A stretch of 64,000 bases of DNA from DATLGB01 sp038232275 (lineage in GTDB: Bacteria > Actinomycetota > Thermoleophilia > Solirubrobacterales > Solirubrobacteraceae), in contig JBBSIC010000002.1 of the NCBI GenBank assembly GCA_038232275.1, positions 39,504 to 103,503 of the forward strand, written 5' to 3'. Below the pieces are notes generated by a model. The model had not been told where the DNA came from. It worked only from the letters and a program-made list of their open reading frames with translations, and did not search any database. A program made the translations under genes and the position numbers. Shown here one piece after another: positions 25,500 through 33,369 of this stretch (the first letter of the stretch is position 1; each line of letters starts with the position of its first letter).

Positions 25500-25757
25500 A
25501 TGCAATGCGCTGAGTCGCAGATGTCCACGCCCGCAGCCACACTGCCTCGCACACCGGCCGGCCGCTTCCACGCTCCCGCCGCCGGCCTGCGCGACTACGA
25601 CGAGCTGTTCGCCATCTGGGGCGCCGCGCAGGCGGAGGCGAACATCGCCTACGACGGCTGGGGCGCGGTCGGCGGCCCCGAGGCCTACGCCGCCTTCCGC
25701 GCCGCCGAGGATCGTGCGGATGCCGCGCAGGATGCGCTGGGCGCCCTCGCGGCCTAG
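25500..25757 (+). CDS. Small acidic protein, tandem paralogue 1
   Basis: The 85-residue product (78 from the ATG at 25521) has the core DYDELFAIWGAAQAEANIAY then GPEAYAAFRAAEDRADAAQD. The same pattern recurs in the next gene. It is predicted as two amphipathic helices with conserved Trp, Tyr and Asp positions. There is no signal peptide or known motif. It is monocistronic or cotranscribed with its paralogue. Confidence 0.5.
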   Translation: MQCAESQMSTPAATLPRTPAGRFHAPAAGLRDYDELFAIWGAAQAEANIAYDGWGAVGGPEAYAAFRAAEDRADAAQDALGALAA

Positions 25758-25787
25758 TTCCTGCGCGAACACCGATCCGTTCAGCAG

Positions 25788-25816
25788 TTGTGACCGTACC
25801 AGTGGTCGGGTAGTCA
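25788..25816 (+). promoter_or_regulatory. Possible sigma-70-type promoter
   Basis: TTGTGA (25788-25793) and TAGTCA (25811-25816) are spaced by 17 bases, in front of the second paralogue gene at 25840. The spacing and position fit a housekeeping promoter. Confidence 0.45.
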
Positions 25817-25839
25817 AGGGACTCCCCGCTCCAACCGAC

Positions 25840-26100
25840 ATGGATCTTGAGATGAGCGCACACGAACTGAAGCTGCTGCTGGACCAGGTCGCGGACACCC
25901 GCGAGCTCATCCTGCACCGCTCGGCCGACCAGGGCCCTGAGTGGAACGCGCTCTACGACGCCTGGAGCGACGCGCACGCCGAGGCCGACGACGCGTACCT
26001 CGTCTGGCGCGGCCGCGGCGGCACTCCGCGGTACGCCGCCTATCGCGCCGCCCAGGACCGCGAGGACGCGGCCCAGGACGCGCTGGCGCTCGCGTCGTAG
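25840..26100 (+). CDS. Small acidic protein, tandem paralogue 2
   Basis: From ATG 25840 there are 86 residues. It shares with its upstream neighbour the pattern YDAWSDAHAEADDAY and RYAAYRAAQDREDAAQDAL, so the two are a tandem duplication that has diverged. The ATG at 25852 is an alternative start. No motif of known function is seen. The stop is seven bases from the convergent SCO1 gene. Confidence 0.55.
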   Translation: MDLEMSAHELKLLLDQVADTRELILHRSADQGPEWNALYDAWSDAHAEADDAYLVWRGRGGTPRYAAYRAAQDREDAAQDALALAS

Positions 26101-26106
26101 GACGCC

Positions 26107-26718
26107 TCAGGCGCCCAGCCTGCGCAGGTCGCGCTCGAGCCCGTCGACCGTGAGCTTGCTCACCGGGTAGCCGAGGCGCTGGCGGCCCTTGCCGTCGACG
26201 ATCACGACCGAGGCGCTGTGGTCGCGGTTCTTGGTCTGCGGGGCGATCCCGAACGCCCGCCAGACCGGCTCCAGGTCCGCCTGGCTGCCCATGAGAAAGC
26301 TCATGCGCCCCGTCATGTGCTGCTCGATCATGAAGGCGCGCGCGCTGTCGCGCGTGTCGCCGGCGGGGTCGACGGAGACGCCGACGACGGGCACGCCGTG
26401 GCCGAGGCGGTCCAGCGCGCCGCGGATCTGGTTGACCTGGAGCGGGCAGGTGTCGCGGCAGTGCGAGTAGATGAACGCGTAGACGGCCCACCTGCCGCGG
26501 GTGGCCGCGGGCGTCGCGGCCCTGCCGTCCTGATCGGTGAGCGCGTAGGCGGGCACGCGCGCGCCGGGCGGGCGCACGTAGCCGGAGAAGCCGACCGAGG
26601 GGTCGGGCGTCAGGCGGCTGGCGCCGGCGCTCTTGTAGGCGGCGAGCCAGACGCCGGCAAACGCCGCGAACACGCACACGAAGACGCCGATGAGGACGAG
26701 GCGGACCCGTTGGGGCAC
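26107..26718 (-). CDS. SCO1/SenC-family copper chaperone
   Basis: The 203-residue protein has an N-terminal membrane anchor (LVLIGVFVCVFAAFAGVWLA). A thioredoxin-like domain follows with the copper site: Cys87 and Cys91 in HCRDTCP, and His167 in KNRDHSASVV. Sco proteins deliver copper to the CuA centre of cytochrome c oxidase outside the membrane. No oxidase genes are in the window. It lies downstream of the response regulator on the same strand with a 55-base gap, so it could share its transcript. Confidence 0.85.
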   Translation of the reverse strand: MPQRVRLVLIGVFVCVFAAFAGVWLAAYKSAGASRLTPDPSVGFSGYVRPPGARVPAYALTDQDGRAATPAATRGRWAVYAFIYSHCRDTCPLQVNQIRGALDRLGHGVPVVGVSVDPAGDTRDSARAFMIEQHMTGRMSFLMGSQADLEPVWRAFGIAPQTKNRDHSASVVIVDGKGRQRLGYPVSKLTVDGLERDLRRLGA

Positions 26719-26773
26719 AGAGACAGCCTATTTCGGCCCGACGGTCGTCGCAGGCGCCGGCCTCCGGACGACG

Positions 26774-27406
26774 TCACGCCTCGATGAAGCCCCGGCGGAT
26801 CGCGTACCGGACCAGTTCCACGCGGTCGCGCATCCCGAGCTTGCGCAGGATGTTGGCCCGGTGCGACTCGACAGTCTTCTCGGCCAGGTGCAGCGTGGCG
26901 GCGATCTCCTTGTTGGTGTGCGCCTCGGAGATCAGCTTGAGCACCTCCTGCTCGCGCGGTGAGAGCGGGTCCACGGGCCCGCCGGAGCCGTCGGCCATCC
27001 ACGAGCGGATCATCGAGCGCTCGACGGCGTCGGTGACGAACGCCTCGCCGCGGTGCACGGCGCGGATCGCGTCGAGCAGCGCGTCGTCGACGTCGCGCTT
27101 GAGCACGTAGCCCGAGGCGCCGGCCTTCAGGGCGTCGAAGACGTAGCGCTGGTCGTCGTGCATGGAGAGCATCAGCACCTGCGTGTCTGGCAGGTGGGCC
27201 TTGATCTGGCGCGCGGCCTGCAGGCCGGTCAGCCGGGGCATGGACACGTCCATCACGCACAGGTCCGGCCGCGACTGCAGCGCGCGCTCGAAGGCCTGCA
27301 CGCCGTCCTCGGCCTCGGCTACGACCTGCATGTCGGGCTGGAGGTCGATCAGCAGCTTCAGGCCCCCGCGCACGATGCCGTGGTCGTCGGCGATCAGGAT
27401 TCTCAT
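26774..27406 (-). CDS. NarL/FixJ-type response regulator
   Basis: The 210-residue protein has a receiver domain with acidic pair (ADDHG) and phospho-acceptor Asp53 (VMDVSMP), plus LSMHDDQ and VLKRDV. A LuxR-type helix-turn-helix follows, with LSPREQEVLKLISEAHTNKE and AEKTVESHRANILRKLGM. It should bind promoters when phosphorylated by the kinase encoded upstream, whose stop overlaps this gene's start by four bases. The target genes are unknown. The ATG at 27406 gives the normal family start. Confidence 0.93.
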   Translation of the reverse strand: MRILIADDHGIVRGGLKLLIDLQPDMQVVAEAEDGVQAFERALQSRPDLCVMDVSMPRLTGLQAARQIKAHLPDTQVLMLSMHDDQRYVFDALKAGASGYVLKRDVDDALLDAIRAVHRGEAFVTDAVERSMIRSWMADGSGGPVDPLSPREQEVLKLISEAHTNKEIAATLHLAEKTVESHRANILRKLGMRDRVELVRYAIRRGFIEA

Positions 27407-28416
27407 GTCGCTCCCATGGTCAACTCGATGGTCGTGCCTTCCCCCGGCTGGGAGAAGACCGAGAGGTTGCCCCCGACGAGCAGCGCGCGCTCGCGCATGC
27501 CGTTGAGGCCCAGGCCGCCGGGGCGGCCGCGGATCTTGCCCCCGCGGTGGGCCTGCAGCGCCGCGAAGCCGCGGCCGTCGTCGGCCACCTTCAGGACGGT
27601 CGCACCGGTGAAGGAGAGGACGACGTCGACGCGCCGGGCGCCGGCGTGGTGGACGATGTTGGAGAGCGACTCCTGCGTGACGCGGTAGATCACGAGCTGC
27701 TCCTCGTCGGTGAGCTGGGTGAGCTCGCCGTGGCGGCGGAACTCCGTCTCGATGCCGGTGCGCTCGCCGAAGTCGACGACCTGGGAGCGCAGCGCGGCGA
27801 TCAGGCCGTGGTCGTCGAGTGCGGTGGGACGCAGCTCGCGGGCGATCGTGAGCAGCTCGTCCATGGCGCGGTCGACGAGGTCCTTGGTCTCCTTGAGCTC
27901 GCGCCGGAGCTTGTCGTCGCCGGTCATGTGCATGGTCGCCGACAGGCGCAGCTTGATGGCGGTGAGCGCCTGGTTGACCTCGTCGTGGAGGTCCTGGGCG
28001 ATCTTCTGGCGCTCCTGCTCCTGGCCGCGCACGACGGCGCGGCCGGACGAGCGGCGCTCCTCCTCGAGGCGGTCGAGCATCGCGTTGAAGCCCGAGGTGA
28101 GGTGCTGGACCTCGCGTGCCGAGTAGGGCGACGGCAGCGCGCGCTTGCCCGGCGCGGCGAGGTCGATCTGATCCATCGTCTTCACGAGCCGGTCCAGCGG
28201 CTCGAGCCGGTGACGCAGCAGCAGCGAGTTCAGCAGGATCACCGCCAGCACGGCGATCACCAGCAGGCTCACGCCCGGGATGCTCGCGGCGTCCTGGAGG
28301 CGGGCGCGCGTGAGCACGGCGGCCACGGCCGCCGTGACGGCCACCAGGAGGGCGTTGACCGCCAACACCTGGGTCAAGAGCGTGCGAGAGCGCATAGCTG
28401 CAGCACCTATCGGCAT
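27403..28416 (-). CDS. HisKA_3-type sensor histidine kinase
   Basis: The 337-residue protein has two membrane helices (about 12-35 and 48-68) with almost no external loop, so it probably senses the membrane or an internal signal. A HAMP-like region follows, then the dimerisation helix with phospho-accepting His144 (QDLHDEVNQALTAIKLRL). The HATPase domain has VTQESLSNIVHHA, ADDGRGF and GGLGLNGMRER. It is the cognate kinase of the downstream regulator. Start codon 28416 or, 21 bases later, 28395. It is divergent from the rhodanese-E1 gene with about 97 bases between. Confidence 0.9.
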   Translation of the reverse strand: MPIGAAAMRSRTLLTQVLAVNALLVAVTAAVAAVLTRARLQDAASIPGVSLLVIAVLAVILLNSLLLRHRLEPLDRLVKTMDQIDLAAPGKRALPSPYSAREVQHLTSGFNAMLDRLEEERRSSGRAVVRGQEQERQKIAQDLHDEVNQALTAIKLRLSATMHMTGDDKLRRELKETKDLVDRAMDELLTIARELRPTALDDHGLIAALRSQVVDFGERTGIETEFRRHGELTQLTDEEQLVIYRVTQESLSNIVHHAGARRVDVVLSFTGATVLKVADDGRGFAALQAHRGGKIRGRPGGLGLNGMRERALLVGGNLSVFSQPGEGTTIELTMGAT

Positions 28417-28513
28417 CCGAGTCGCCGCCCTGGACCAATGGTCGACCCTGCGCCGGGGTCGCTATCATTTGTGAAGCATTGGAATCCCGGTCAACAACGA
28501 GGCATTTGACGCC

Positions 28514-29713
28514 ATGAGCCCATCCGGCGCAGACCTGATCCGCCAGGTCAAGAACCAGATCGACGAGGTCGACCCCTCCGCGGTCAACGCCAGCCTGGAG
28601 TCCTCCAACGGGGAGGGCCGCGGCTTCGTGCTCGTCGACGTGCGCGAAACCGACGAGTGGGACGCCGGGCACCTTCCCGGCGCCAGGCACGTCCCGCGCG
28701 GCCACCTCGAGTCGCGCATCGAGGGAGCCGCTCCCGACCGCGACTCGCGCGTCGTGCTGTACTGCGCATCGGGCAACCGCTCGGCGCTCGCCGCGCGCAC
28801 CCTGAGCGAGGATCTCGGCTACGAGCAGGTCGAGTCCATGACCGGCGGCTACGCGCTGTGGAAGGACCGCGGCTACGCCGTCGAGGTCCCTCGCGCGTTG
28901 ACCAAGGAGCAGCGCGAGCGCTACAGCCGCCACATGCTCGTCCCGGAGATCGGGATGGAGGGCCAGACCAAGCTGCTCGACGCCAAGGTGCTGCTGCTCG
29001 GCGCCGGCGGCCTTGGCGCGCCGATCGCGCTCTACCTCGCGGCCGCCGGCGTCGGGACCATCGGCCTCGTCGACGACGACGTCGTGGACCTCTCCAACCT
29101 CCAGCGCCAGGTCATCCACACCACCGACGGGATCGGCACGCCGAAGGTCGACTCCGCCGAGCGGGCGATCAAGGGCCTGAACCCCGACGTGAGCGTCGTC
29201 AAGTACGAGACGCGCCTGGATGCCGCCAACATCATCGAGATCATCACCGGCTACGACGTGATCGTCGACGGCGCGGACAACTTCCCGACCCGCTACCTGC
29301 TCAACGACGCCGCGGTGCGCCTGCAGATCCCGGTCGTCTCGGCCTCGATCCTGGGCTTCGACGGCCAGATCTCGGTCTTCAAGCCCTACGACGGGCCGTG
29401 CTACCGCTGCCTGTACCCCGTGCCGCCGCCGGCCGATCTGGCGCCCTCCTGCGGCGCCAACGGCGTCCTCGGCGTGCTGCCGGGGACGATGGGCCTGCTG
29501 CAGGCGACCGAGGTCGTCAAGCTCATCACGGGCGCCGGCGAGCCGCTCGTCGGCCGCCTGCTGCTCTACGAGGCCCTCGGGGCGTCGTTCACCGAGCTCA
29601 AGGTCCGCCGCGACCCCGACTGCCCGATCTGCTCGCGCCCGCCGCAGGACATCTCCGACGAGGAGATGGGCGTGTTCCCCGACTACGAGGCGTTCTGCGC
29701 CGCCGCGGGCTAG
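28514..29713 (+). CDS. Rhodanese/ThiF-type E1 enzyme (MoeZ-like, domains in reverse order)
   Basis: The 399-residue protein begins with a rhodanese domain (about 20-120) with active-site Cys84 in CASGNRS. An E1 domain follows with the nucleotide loop GAGGLG (163-168), ADNFPTRYLLND, zinc-binding CYRC and CPIC, and the SCGANGVLG loop. In MoeZ and Uba4 the E1 domain comes first and rhodanese last; here the order is reversed. It would adenylate a ubiquitin-like sulfur carrier and pass it a persulfide. The CysO gene lies 23 bases downstream, strongly suggesting the partner. Confidence 0.85.
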   Translation: MSPSGADLIRQVKNQIDEVDPSAVNASLESSNGEGRGFVLVDVRETDEWDAGHLPGARHVPRGHLESRIEGAAPDRDSRVVLYCASGNRSALAARTLSEDLGYEQVESMTGGYALWKDRGYAVEVPRALTKEQRERYSRHMLVPEIGMEGQTKLLDAKVLLLGAGGLGAPIALYLAAAGVGTIGLVDDDVVDLSNLQRQVIHTTDGIGTPKVDSAERAIKGLNPDVSVVKYETRLDAANIIEIITGYDVIVDGADNFPTRYLLNDAAVRLQIPVVSASILGFDGQISVFKPYDGPCYRCLYPVPPPADLAPSCGANGVLGVLPGTMGLLQATEVVKLITGAGEPLVGRLLLYEALGASFTELKVRRDPDCPICSRPPQDISDEEMGVFPDYEAFCAAAG

Positions 29714-29736
29714 TGACCACTAGGGTCCAGCGTTCC

Positions 29737-30015
29737 ATGGCCACGGTGAAGATCCCGCCCGTCCTGCGCCCGTCCGTGGGCGGGGAGAAGGAAATCCAGG
29801 CCGCCGGCGCCAACGTCGGCGAGGTGCTCAAGCGCCTGGCCGGCGACCATCCGGCGACCGAGTCCCAGCTCTTCTCCGGCGAGGGACAGCTCAACCGCTA
29901 CGTGAACGTCTACCTCAACGACGAGGACGTGCGGGTGCTGAACGGGCTCGAGACCGACGTCGCCGAGGGCGACACGCTGGTGATCCTGCCGGCCATGGCC
30001 GGCGGCGCGCGCTAG
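29737..30015 (+). CDS. cysO: CysO-like sulfur-carrier protein with a two-residue C-terminal extension
   Basis: From ATG 29737 there are 92 residues: VKIPPVLRPSVGGEKEIQA, VGEVLKRL, LNRYVNVYLNDEDVR and GDTLVILPAMAGGAR. This matches mycobacterial CysO (Rv1335) over its length. The carrier must end in Gly-Gly for thiocarboxylation; here two residues, Ala-Arg, follow GG, so a protease must trim it first. The Mec JAMM protease encoded 3.4 kb downstream is an obvious candidate. Its stop overlaps the convergent YihY gene by four bases. Confidence 0.85.
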   Translation: MATVKIPPVLRPSVGGEKEIQAAGANVGEVLKRLAGDHPATESQLFSGEGQLNRYVNVYLNDEDVRVLNGLETDVAEGDTLVILPAMAGGAR

Positions 30016-30983
30016 CCGCGCCTGACGAAGACGCCCTTGAGGAAGCCGAGCACTTCGTGCAGGAAGGGCCGGCTGGGTCCGCCGTCGTACTCGCCGCGGC
30101 GCACGCAGGGCCACTCCGCGGCGAACTCCGCCCCGAGGAGCGCCACGAAGGCCGCGACGTAGACGAATACGAGGAACGCGACCACCGAGCCCAGCGAGGC
30201 GTACACGGCGCCGTAGTCGGCGAAGTTCGCCAGATAGATCGTGAAGCCCGTCTTGGCCAGCTCGTAGCCGATCGCGGCGACGAGCACACCGGGCCAGATG
30301 TCGCGCAGGCGCGGGCGCTTGGCGGGGACGAAGCGAAACAGGGCGGTGAACAGCAGCACCGCGAGCAGCAGCGGGACGAGGTGCCCGAGGCTCACGAGCA
30401 CGTCGGTGATCACGCCGCCGGCGCCCTGGACGACGTTGTCGGCGCTCTGGCGCAGCGAGGACTGGATCTCGTCGAAGAGCGTCAGGCCGAAGGACGCCGT
30501 CACCAGCAGCCCGAAGAGGAAGACCATGACGAGGTCCCACGCCTTCGCCTGCGCCGGGGGCCGCTGGTCCTGGACGCGGAAGGCCGCGTTGAGGGCGTGG
30601 CGGATCGAGCCCATCACGTTGGAGGCGGCGAAGAACAGGGTGACGAGGCCGAGGATCCCGAGGCCCGCGCCCTGGCTCGTGACCTTCAGCAGCACCCGCT
30701 CGAGGTCGCGGCCCTGGCCGATCGTCAGCGGCAGGTTGTCGAGGAGGAACCCCACGACCTGGTGACGCACGGTGGCGTCGTTGGCGACGAGCCCGAGCGC
30801 CGCCACGCTGAGGATGGCCAGCGGGAAGATCGAGAACAGCGCGTAGAAGGAGATCGCCGCGGCGCGCTGGGTGCACCCGTCGCGGAAGAAGTTGGTGACG
30901 CTGTGCTCGACGAGCTGGCCCGAGCGCCGCACGACGCGCGCGAGGCGAGGCTCCGCGCCTTCGCTCGCGGCGTCATGTTGCAT
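30012..30983 (-). CDS. YihY/BrkB-family inner-membrane protein
   Basis: The 323-residue protein has six predicted membrane helices and the family signature RAAAISFYALFSIFPLAIL near the first. Other marks are ASNVMGSIRHALNAAFRV and LRDIWPGVLVAAIGYELAK. It belongs to the family once mis-assigned as RNase BN. The function is unknown; roles in transport or virulence have been proposed. It lies opposite to the surrounding cysteine genes, separating cysO from cysM. Confidence 0.88.
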   Translation of the reverse strand: MQHDAASEGAEPRLARVVRRSGQLVEHSVTNFFRDGCTQRAAAISFYALFSIFPLAILSVAALGLVANDATVRHQVVGFLLDNLPLTIGQGRDLERVLLKVTSQGAGLGILGLVTLFFAASNVMGSIRHALNAAFRVQDQRPPAQAKAWDLVMVFLFGLLVTASFGLTLFDEIQSSLRQSADNVVQGAGGVITDVLVSLGHLVPLLLAVLLFTALFRFVPAKRPRLRDIWPGVLVAAIGYELAKTGFTIYLANFADYGAVYASLGSVVAFLVFVYVAAFVALLGAEFAAEWPCVRRGEYDGGPSRPFLHEVLGFLKGVFVRRG

Positions 30984-31018
30984 CCCTGCACGCTACCCAC
31001 ACGGGCGATTCGTCTAGC

Positions 31019-31024
31019 TATACT
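31019..31024 (+). promoter_or_regulatory. -10-like box before cysM
   Basis: TATACT lies 11 bases before the cysM ATG. The -35 at the matching distance is poor (CCCACA). It sits in a locally AT-richer stretch and is the only good candidate -10 there. Confidence 0.4.
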
Positions 31025-31034
31025 TTTGAAAGCT

Positions 31035-32003
31035 ATGGCAGGAGAGCTAAGAAACCGCCCTTGCGGCGGGCGCTACGGGGACATCGTGCAGGCCATCGGC
31101 AACACGCCGCTGGTCGAGCTCAAGCGGCTCTCGCCCAAGCCGGGCGTCCGCATCTGGGCCAAGCTCGAGTCGCACAATCCCACGGGCTCGGTCAAGGACC
31201 GCGTGGCCCGTGCCATGGTCGAGGACGCCGAGGAGCGCGGCGCCATCGCGCCGGGACAGACCATCCTCGAGCCCACGTCCGGCAACACCGGCATCAGCCT
31301 CGCGATGATCTGCCGCCGCAAGGGCTACCCGCTGAAGGTCGTCATGCCCGACAACGTGACCCCCGAGCGCACGCAGCTACTGAGCATGTACGGGGCGGAG
31401 ATCGTGTCCTCCCCGGGCGACCAGGGCTCAAACGGCGCCGTGGCCATGGCCCTCGAAATGGCGCAGGGCGACTCCGGCTACTACATGCCGTACCAGTACG
31501 GGAACCCGGCGAACCCGGCCGCGCACTACAACGGCACGGCGCTCGAGATCCTCGAGGAGCTCGACGAGATCTCCGCGTTCGTGGCCGGCCTCGGCACGGG
31601 CGGCACGCTCATGGGCAACGGCCGCCGCCTCAAGGAGGAGCTCGGCGACGCCGTCAAGATCGTCGCCGCCGAGCCGATGCAGGGCGAGCCGGTCCAGGGC
31701 CTGCGCTCCCTCGACGACGGCTTCATCCCGCCGATCATCGACCTGTCGGTGCTCGACCGCAAGATCTTCGTCACCAATCGCGACGCCATCGTCTGGACGC
31801 GCAGGCTGCTGGAGGAGGAGGGCATCTTCGCCGGCGTCTCCAGCGGCGCCATCGCCTCCATCGCCGTGCGGGTCGCGAACGAGATGGACGATGGCAACAT
31901 CGTCTTCGTCGTCTGCGACGACGGCTGGAAGTACCTCTCGAGCGGCCTCTACACCAAGCCGGTCGACGAGCTCGAGCAGCTCGAGTCCACGCTCTGGTGG
32001 TAA
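31035..32003 (+). CDS. cysM: CysM-type O-phosphoserine/O-acetylserine sulfhydrylase
   Basis: The 322-residue protein is a full PLP-dependent beta-family synthase. The Schiff-base Lys54 lies in SHNPTGSVKDR. The TSGNTG loop (81-86) binds the substrate, and GLGTGGTLMG binds phosphate. In mycobacteria CysM (Rv1336) uses O-phosphoserine and CysO thiocarboxylate to form CysO-cysteine, which Mec then cleaves. The neighbourhood here (cysO, mec) supports that role over plain cysteine synthase. The stop overlaps the next gene by seven bases. Confidence 0.92.
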   Translation: MAGELRNRPCGGRYGDIVQAIGNTPLVELKRLSPKPGVRIWAKLESHNPTGSVKDRVARAMVEDAEERGAIAPGQTILEPTSGNTGISLAMICRRKGYPLKVVMPDNVTPERTQLLSMYGAEIVSSPGDQGSNGAVAMALEMAQGDSGYYMPYQYGNPANPAAHYNGTALEILEELDEISAFVAGLGTGGTLMGNGRRLKEELGDAVKIVAAEPMQGEPVQGLRSLDDGFIPPIIDLSVLDRKIFVTNRDAIVWTRRLLEEEGIFAGVSSGAIASIAVRVANEMDDGNIVFVVCDDGWKYLSSGLYTKPVDELEQLESTLWW

Positions 32004-32536
32004 GGGCCGACCGCCGGGCGCTGCTGCTCGGCGGGCTGGCGTGTGCCGGGCTGGCGGGGTGCGGAGGGAAGGCCTCGTCGTCGCCGACCGCCACGACCGC
32101 CACGACCGCCACCGCCACCGCCACCGCCACCGCCACCGCCACGCCGGGCGCCGACCCGGACGCCGTCGAGCTGCTCGGCTTGCTCGGCCTCAAGCGCACG
32201 GCGGCCGCGCAGCTGGCGGGGTCGCCGCGGCTGCGGGTGGCCGCGCGCCAGGAGCGCGAGCACGTCTCCCAGCTCGAGGCGGCGATCCAGGCGCGCGACG
32301 GTCTGCTGCCGGGCTCGGACGAGACGCCCGCGAGCACCCATCGGCTCAGGGCCGCGATCGAGGCCGAGCGGCGGGTCCTGGCGGCGCTGCTGCACGCCCT
32401 CCCGCGCGTGCGCGACGCCGACCTGCGCCTGTTGCTGGGCGCCATGTTCGCCACCGACGCCGAGCACCTCGCCTTCATCCGCGGCCTCGCGGGCGACCCG
32501 CCCGCCCCCCACGCGTTCGTGATGGGCGTCGCGTGA
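31997..32536 (+). CDS. Exported ferritin-like lipoprotein (Tat/lipobox type)
   Basis: From the GTG at 31997 there are 179 residues. The N terminus has twin arginines (ADRRALLLGGLACAGLAGC) and a lipobox LAGC, so it is probably Tat-exported and lipid-anchored. A Thr/Ala repeat linker, encoded by a hexamer repeat, follows. The remaining about 120 residues are helical, with paired Glu/His residues (QEREHVSQLEAAI, FATDAEHLAFI) like a ferritin-like four-helix bundle. The next gene is a related protein. Metal ligands cannot be fully assigned. Confidence 0.6.
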   Translation: MVRADRRALLLGGLACAGLAGCGGKASSSPTATTATTATATATATATATPGADPDAVELLGLLGLKRTAAAQLAGSPRLRVAARQEREHVSQLEAAIQARDGLLPGSDETPASTHRLRAAIEAERRVLAALLHALPRVRDADLRLLLGAMFATDAEHLAFIRGLAGDPPAPHAFVMGVA

Positions 32537-33096
32537 CGGCCGGCGTGACCCGCCGGCGGGCGCTCGTCCTCGCGGCGGTCGCGCCGCTCGCCGTGCGCAC
32601 GGCCGCGCCGGCCGCGGCCGCGGTGGGCGCGGACGCCGCGGTCATCTCCGAGCTGCTGCGCGCCGAGCTGCTCCTGCAGAAGAGCTACGAGCTCAGCTCC
32701 GACCGCGGGCCCGCCCGGGTCCGCTCGGTGGCGCGGCGCTTTCAGGCCCACGAGGTCGAGCACACGGCCGCGCTCGCACAGGCGCTGGAGGCGCTCGGCG
32801 CGCGCGGGGTCCCGCCGCCGCGGTCGCTCGCCGACGTCGACGCCGCCGCGCGGTCGCTCGGCATCGCTTCGCTGTTGGGGCGGGCCCGCTCGCCGCGCGA
32901 CCGGCTCGTCTTCCTGCTCGAGCTCGAGGAGACCGTCGTCGGGCTGATGCACTCCGCCCTCGGCCGCCTCGGCGACGACAAGCTCCTGCAGACGACGGCG
33001 ACCGTCCTCGGCTGCCAGGCGCAGCACCTCGTGGTCCTGCGCCTGGCGCTCGGGCGGGCGCCGCTGCCGAGCGCGCTTGACACCGGACGTCCCTGA
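32533..33096 (+). CDS. Tat-exported ferritin-like (DUF4439-type) protein
   Basis: From GTG 32533, overlapping the previous stop (GTGA), there are 187 residues. TRRRALVLAAVAPLAV is a Tat-type signal. The mature part is a four-helix bundle with Glu/His pairs: ISELLRAELLLQKSYEL, FQAHEVEHTAALAQAL, LELEETVVGLMHSAL and GCQAQHLVVLR. These fit a ferritin-like metal-binding domain. Together with its upstream neighbour it may form a hetero-complex outside the membrane. TatA follows 22 bases later, so the export component may be made together with its cargo. Confidence 0.65.
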   Translation: MTAGVTRRRALVLAAVAPLAVRTAAPAAAAVGADAAVISELLRAELLLQKSYELSSDRGPARVRSVARRFQAHEVEHTAALAQALEALGARGVPPPRSLADVDAAARSLGIASLLGRARSPRDRLVFLLELEETVVGLMHSALGRLGDDKLLQTTATVLGCQAQHLVVLRLALGRAPLPSALDTGRP

Positions 33097-33117
33097 CCGA
33101 CCGTCTACTCTGGAGTC

Positions 33118-33369
33118 ATGCCCAACATCGGCGTTCCGGAGCTGCTCATCGTGCTCGTCATCGCCCTGATCGTGCTCGGGCCGAAGAAGCTGCCCGAGGT
33201 GGGCCGATCGCTCGGCAAGGGCATGCGCGAGTTCAAGGACTCCATCTCCGGCCTGACCGAGAGCGACGACGACGACAAGCCGGCGCTCGGCACCTCGAGC
33301 CCGACGACGGCGAGCAGCACCACGCCGAGCGCCACCAGTCCCCCCGAGCAGCAGTCGACGCCCTCCTGA
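33118..33369 (+). CDS. tatA: Twin-arginine translocase subunit TatA/E
   Basis: The 83-residue protein has the TatA layout: a membrane helix (VPELLIVLVIALIVLG), the hinge GPKKLPEVGRSLG, an amphipathic helix (KGMREFKDSISGL) and a disordered acidic/Ser/Thr tail. TatA forms the variable pore for folded proteins. No tatB or tatC is nearby. It follows two probable Tat substrates. Its TGA stop overlaps the CTG proposed as the mec start. Confidence 0.93.
   Translation: MPNIGVPELLIVLVIALIVLGPKKLPEVGRSLGKGMREFKDSISGLTESDDDDKPALGTSSPTTASSTTPSATSPPEQQSTPS

Noticed and set aside
27407..29119. Extension of the response-regulator frame to about 780 codons
   Set aside because: This is a shadow of the histidine kinase and E1 genes; the regulator's natural start is at 27406.
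32090..32145. Hexamer repeat ACCGCC as a regulatory repeat
   Set aside because: It encodes the Thr/Ala linker of the exported lipoprotein and lies inside the gene.
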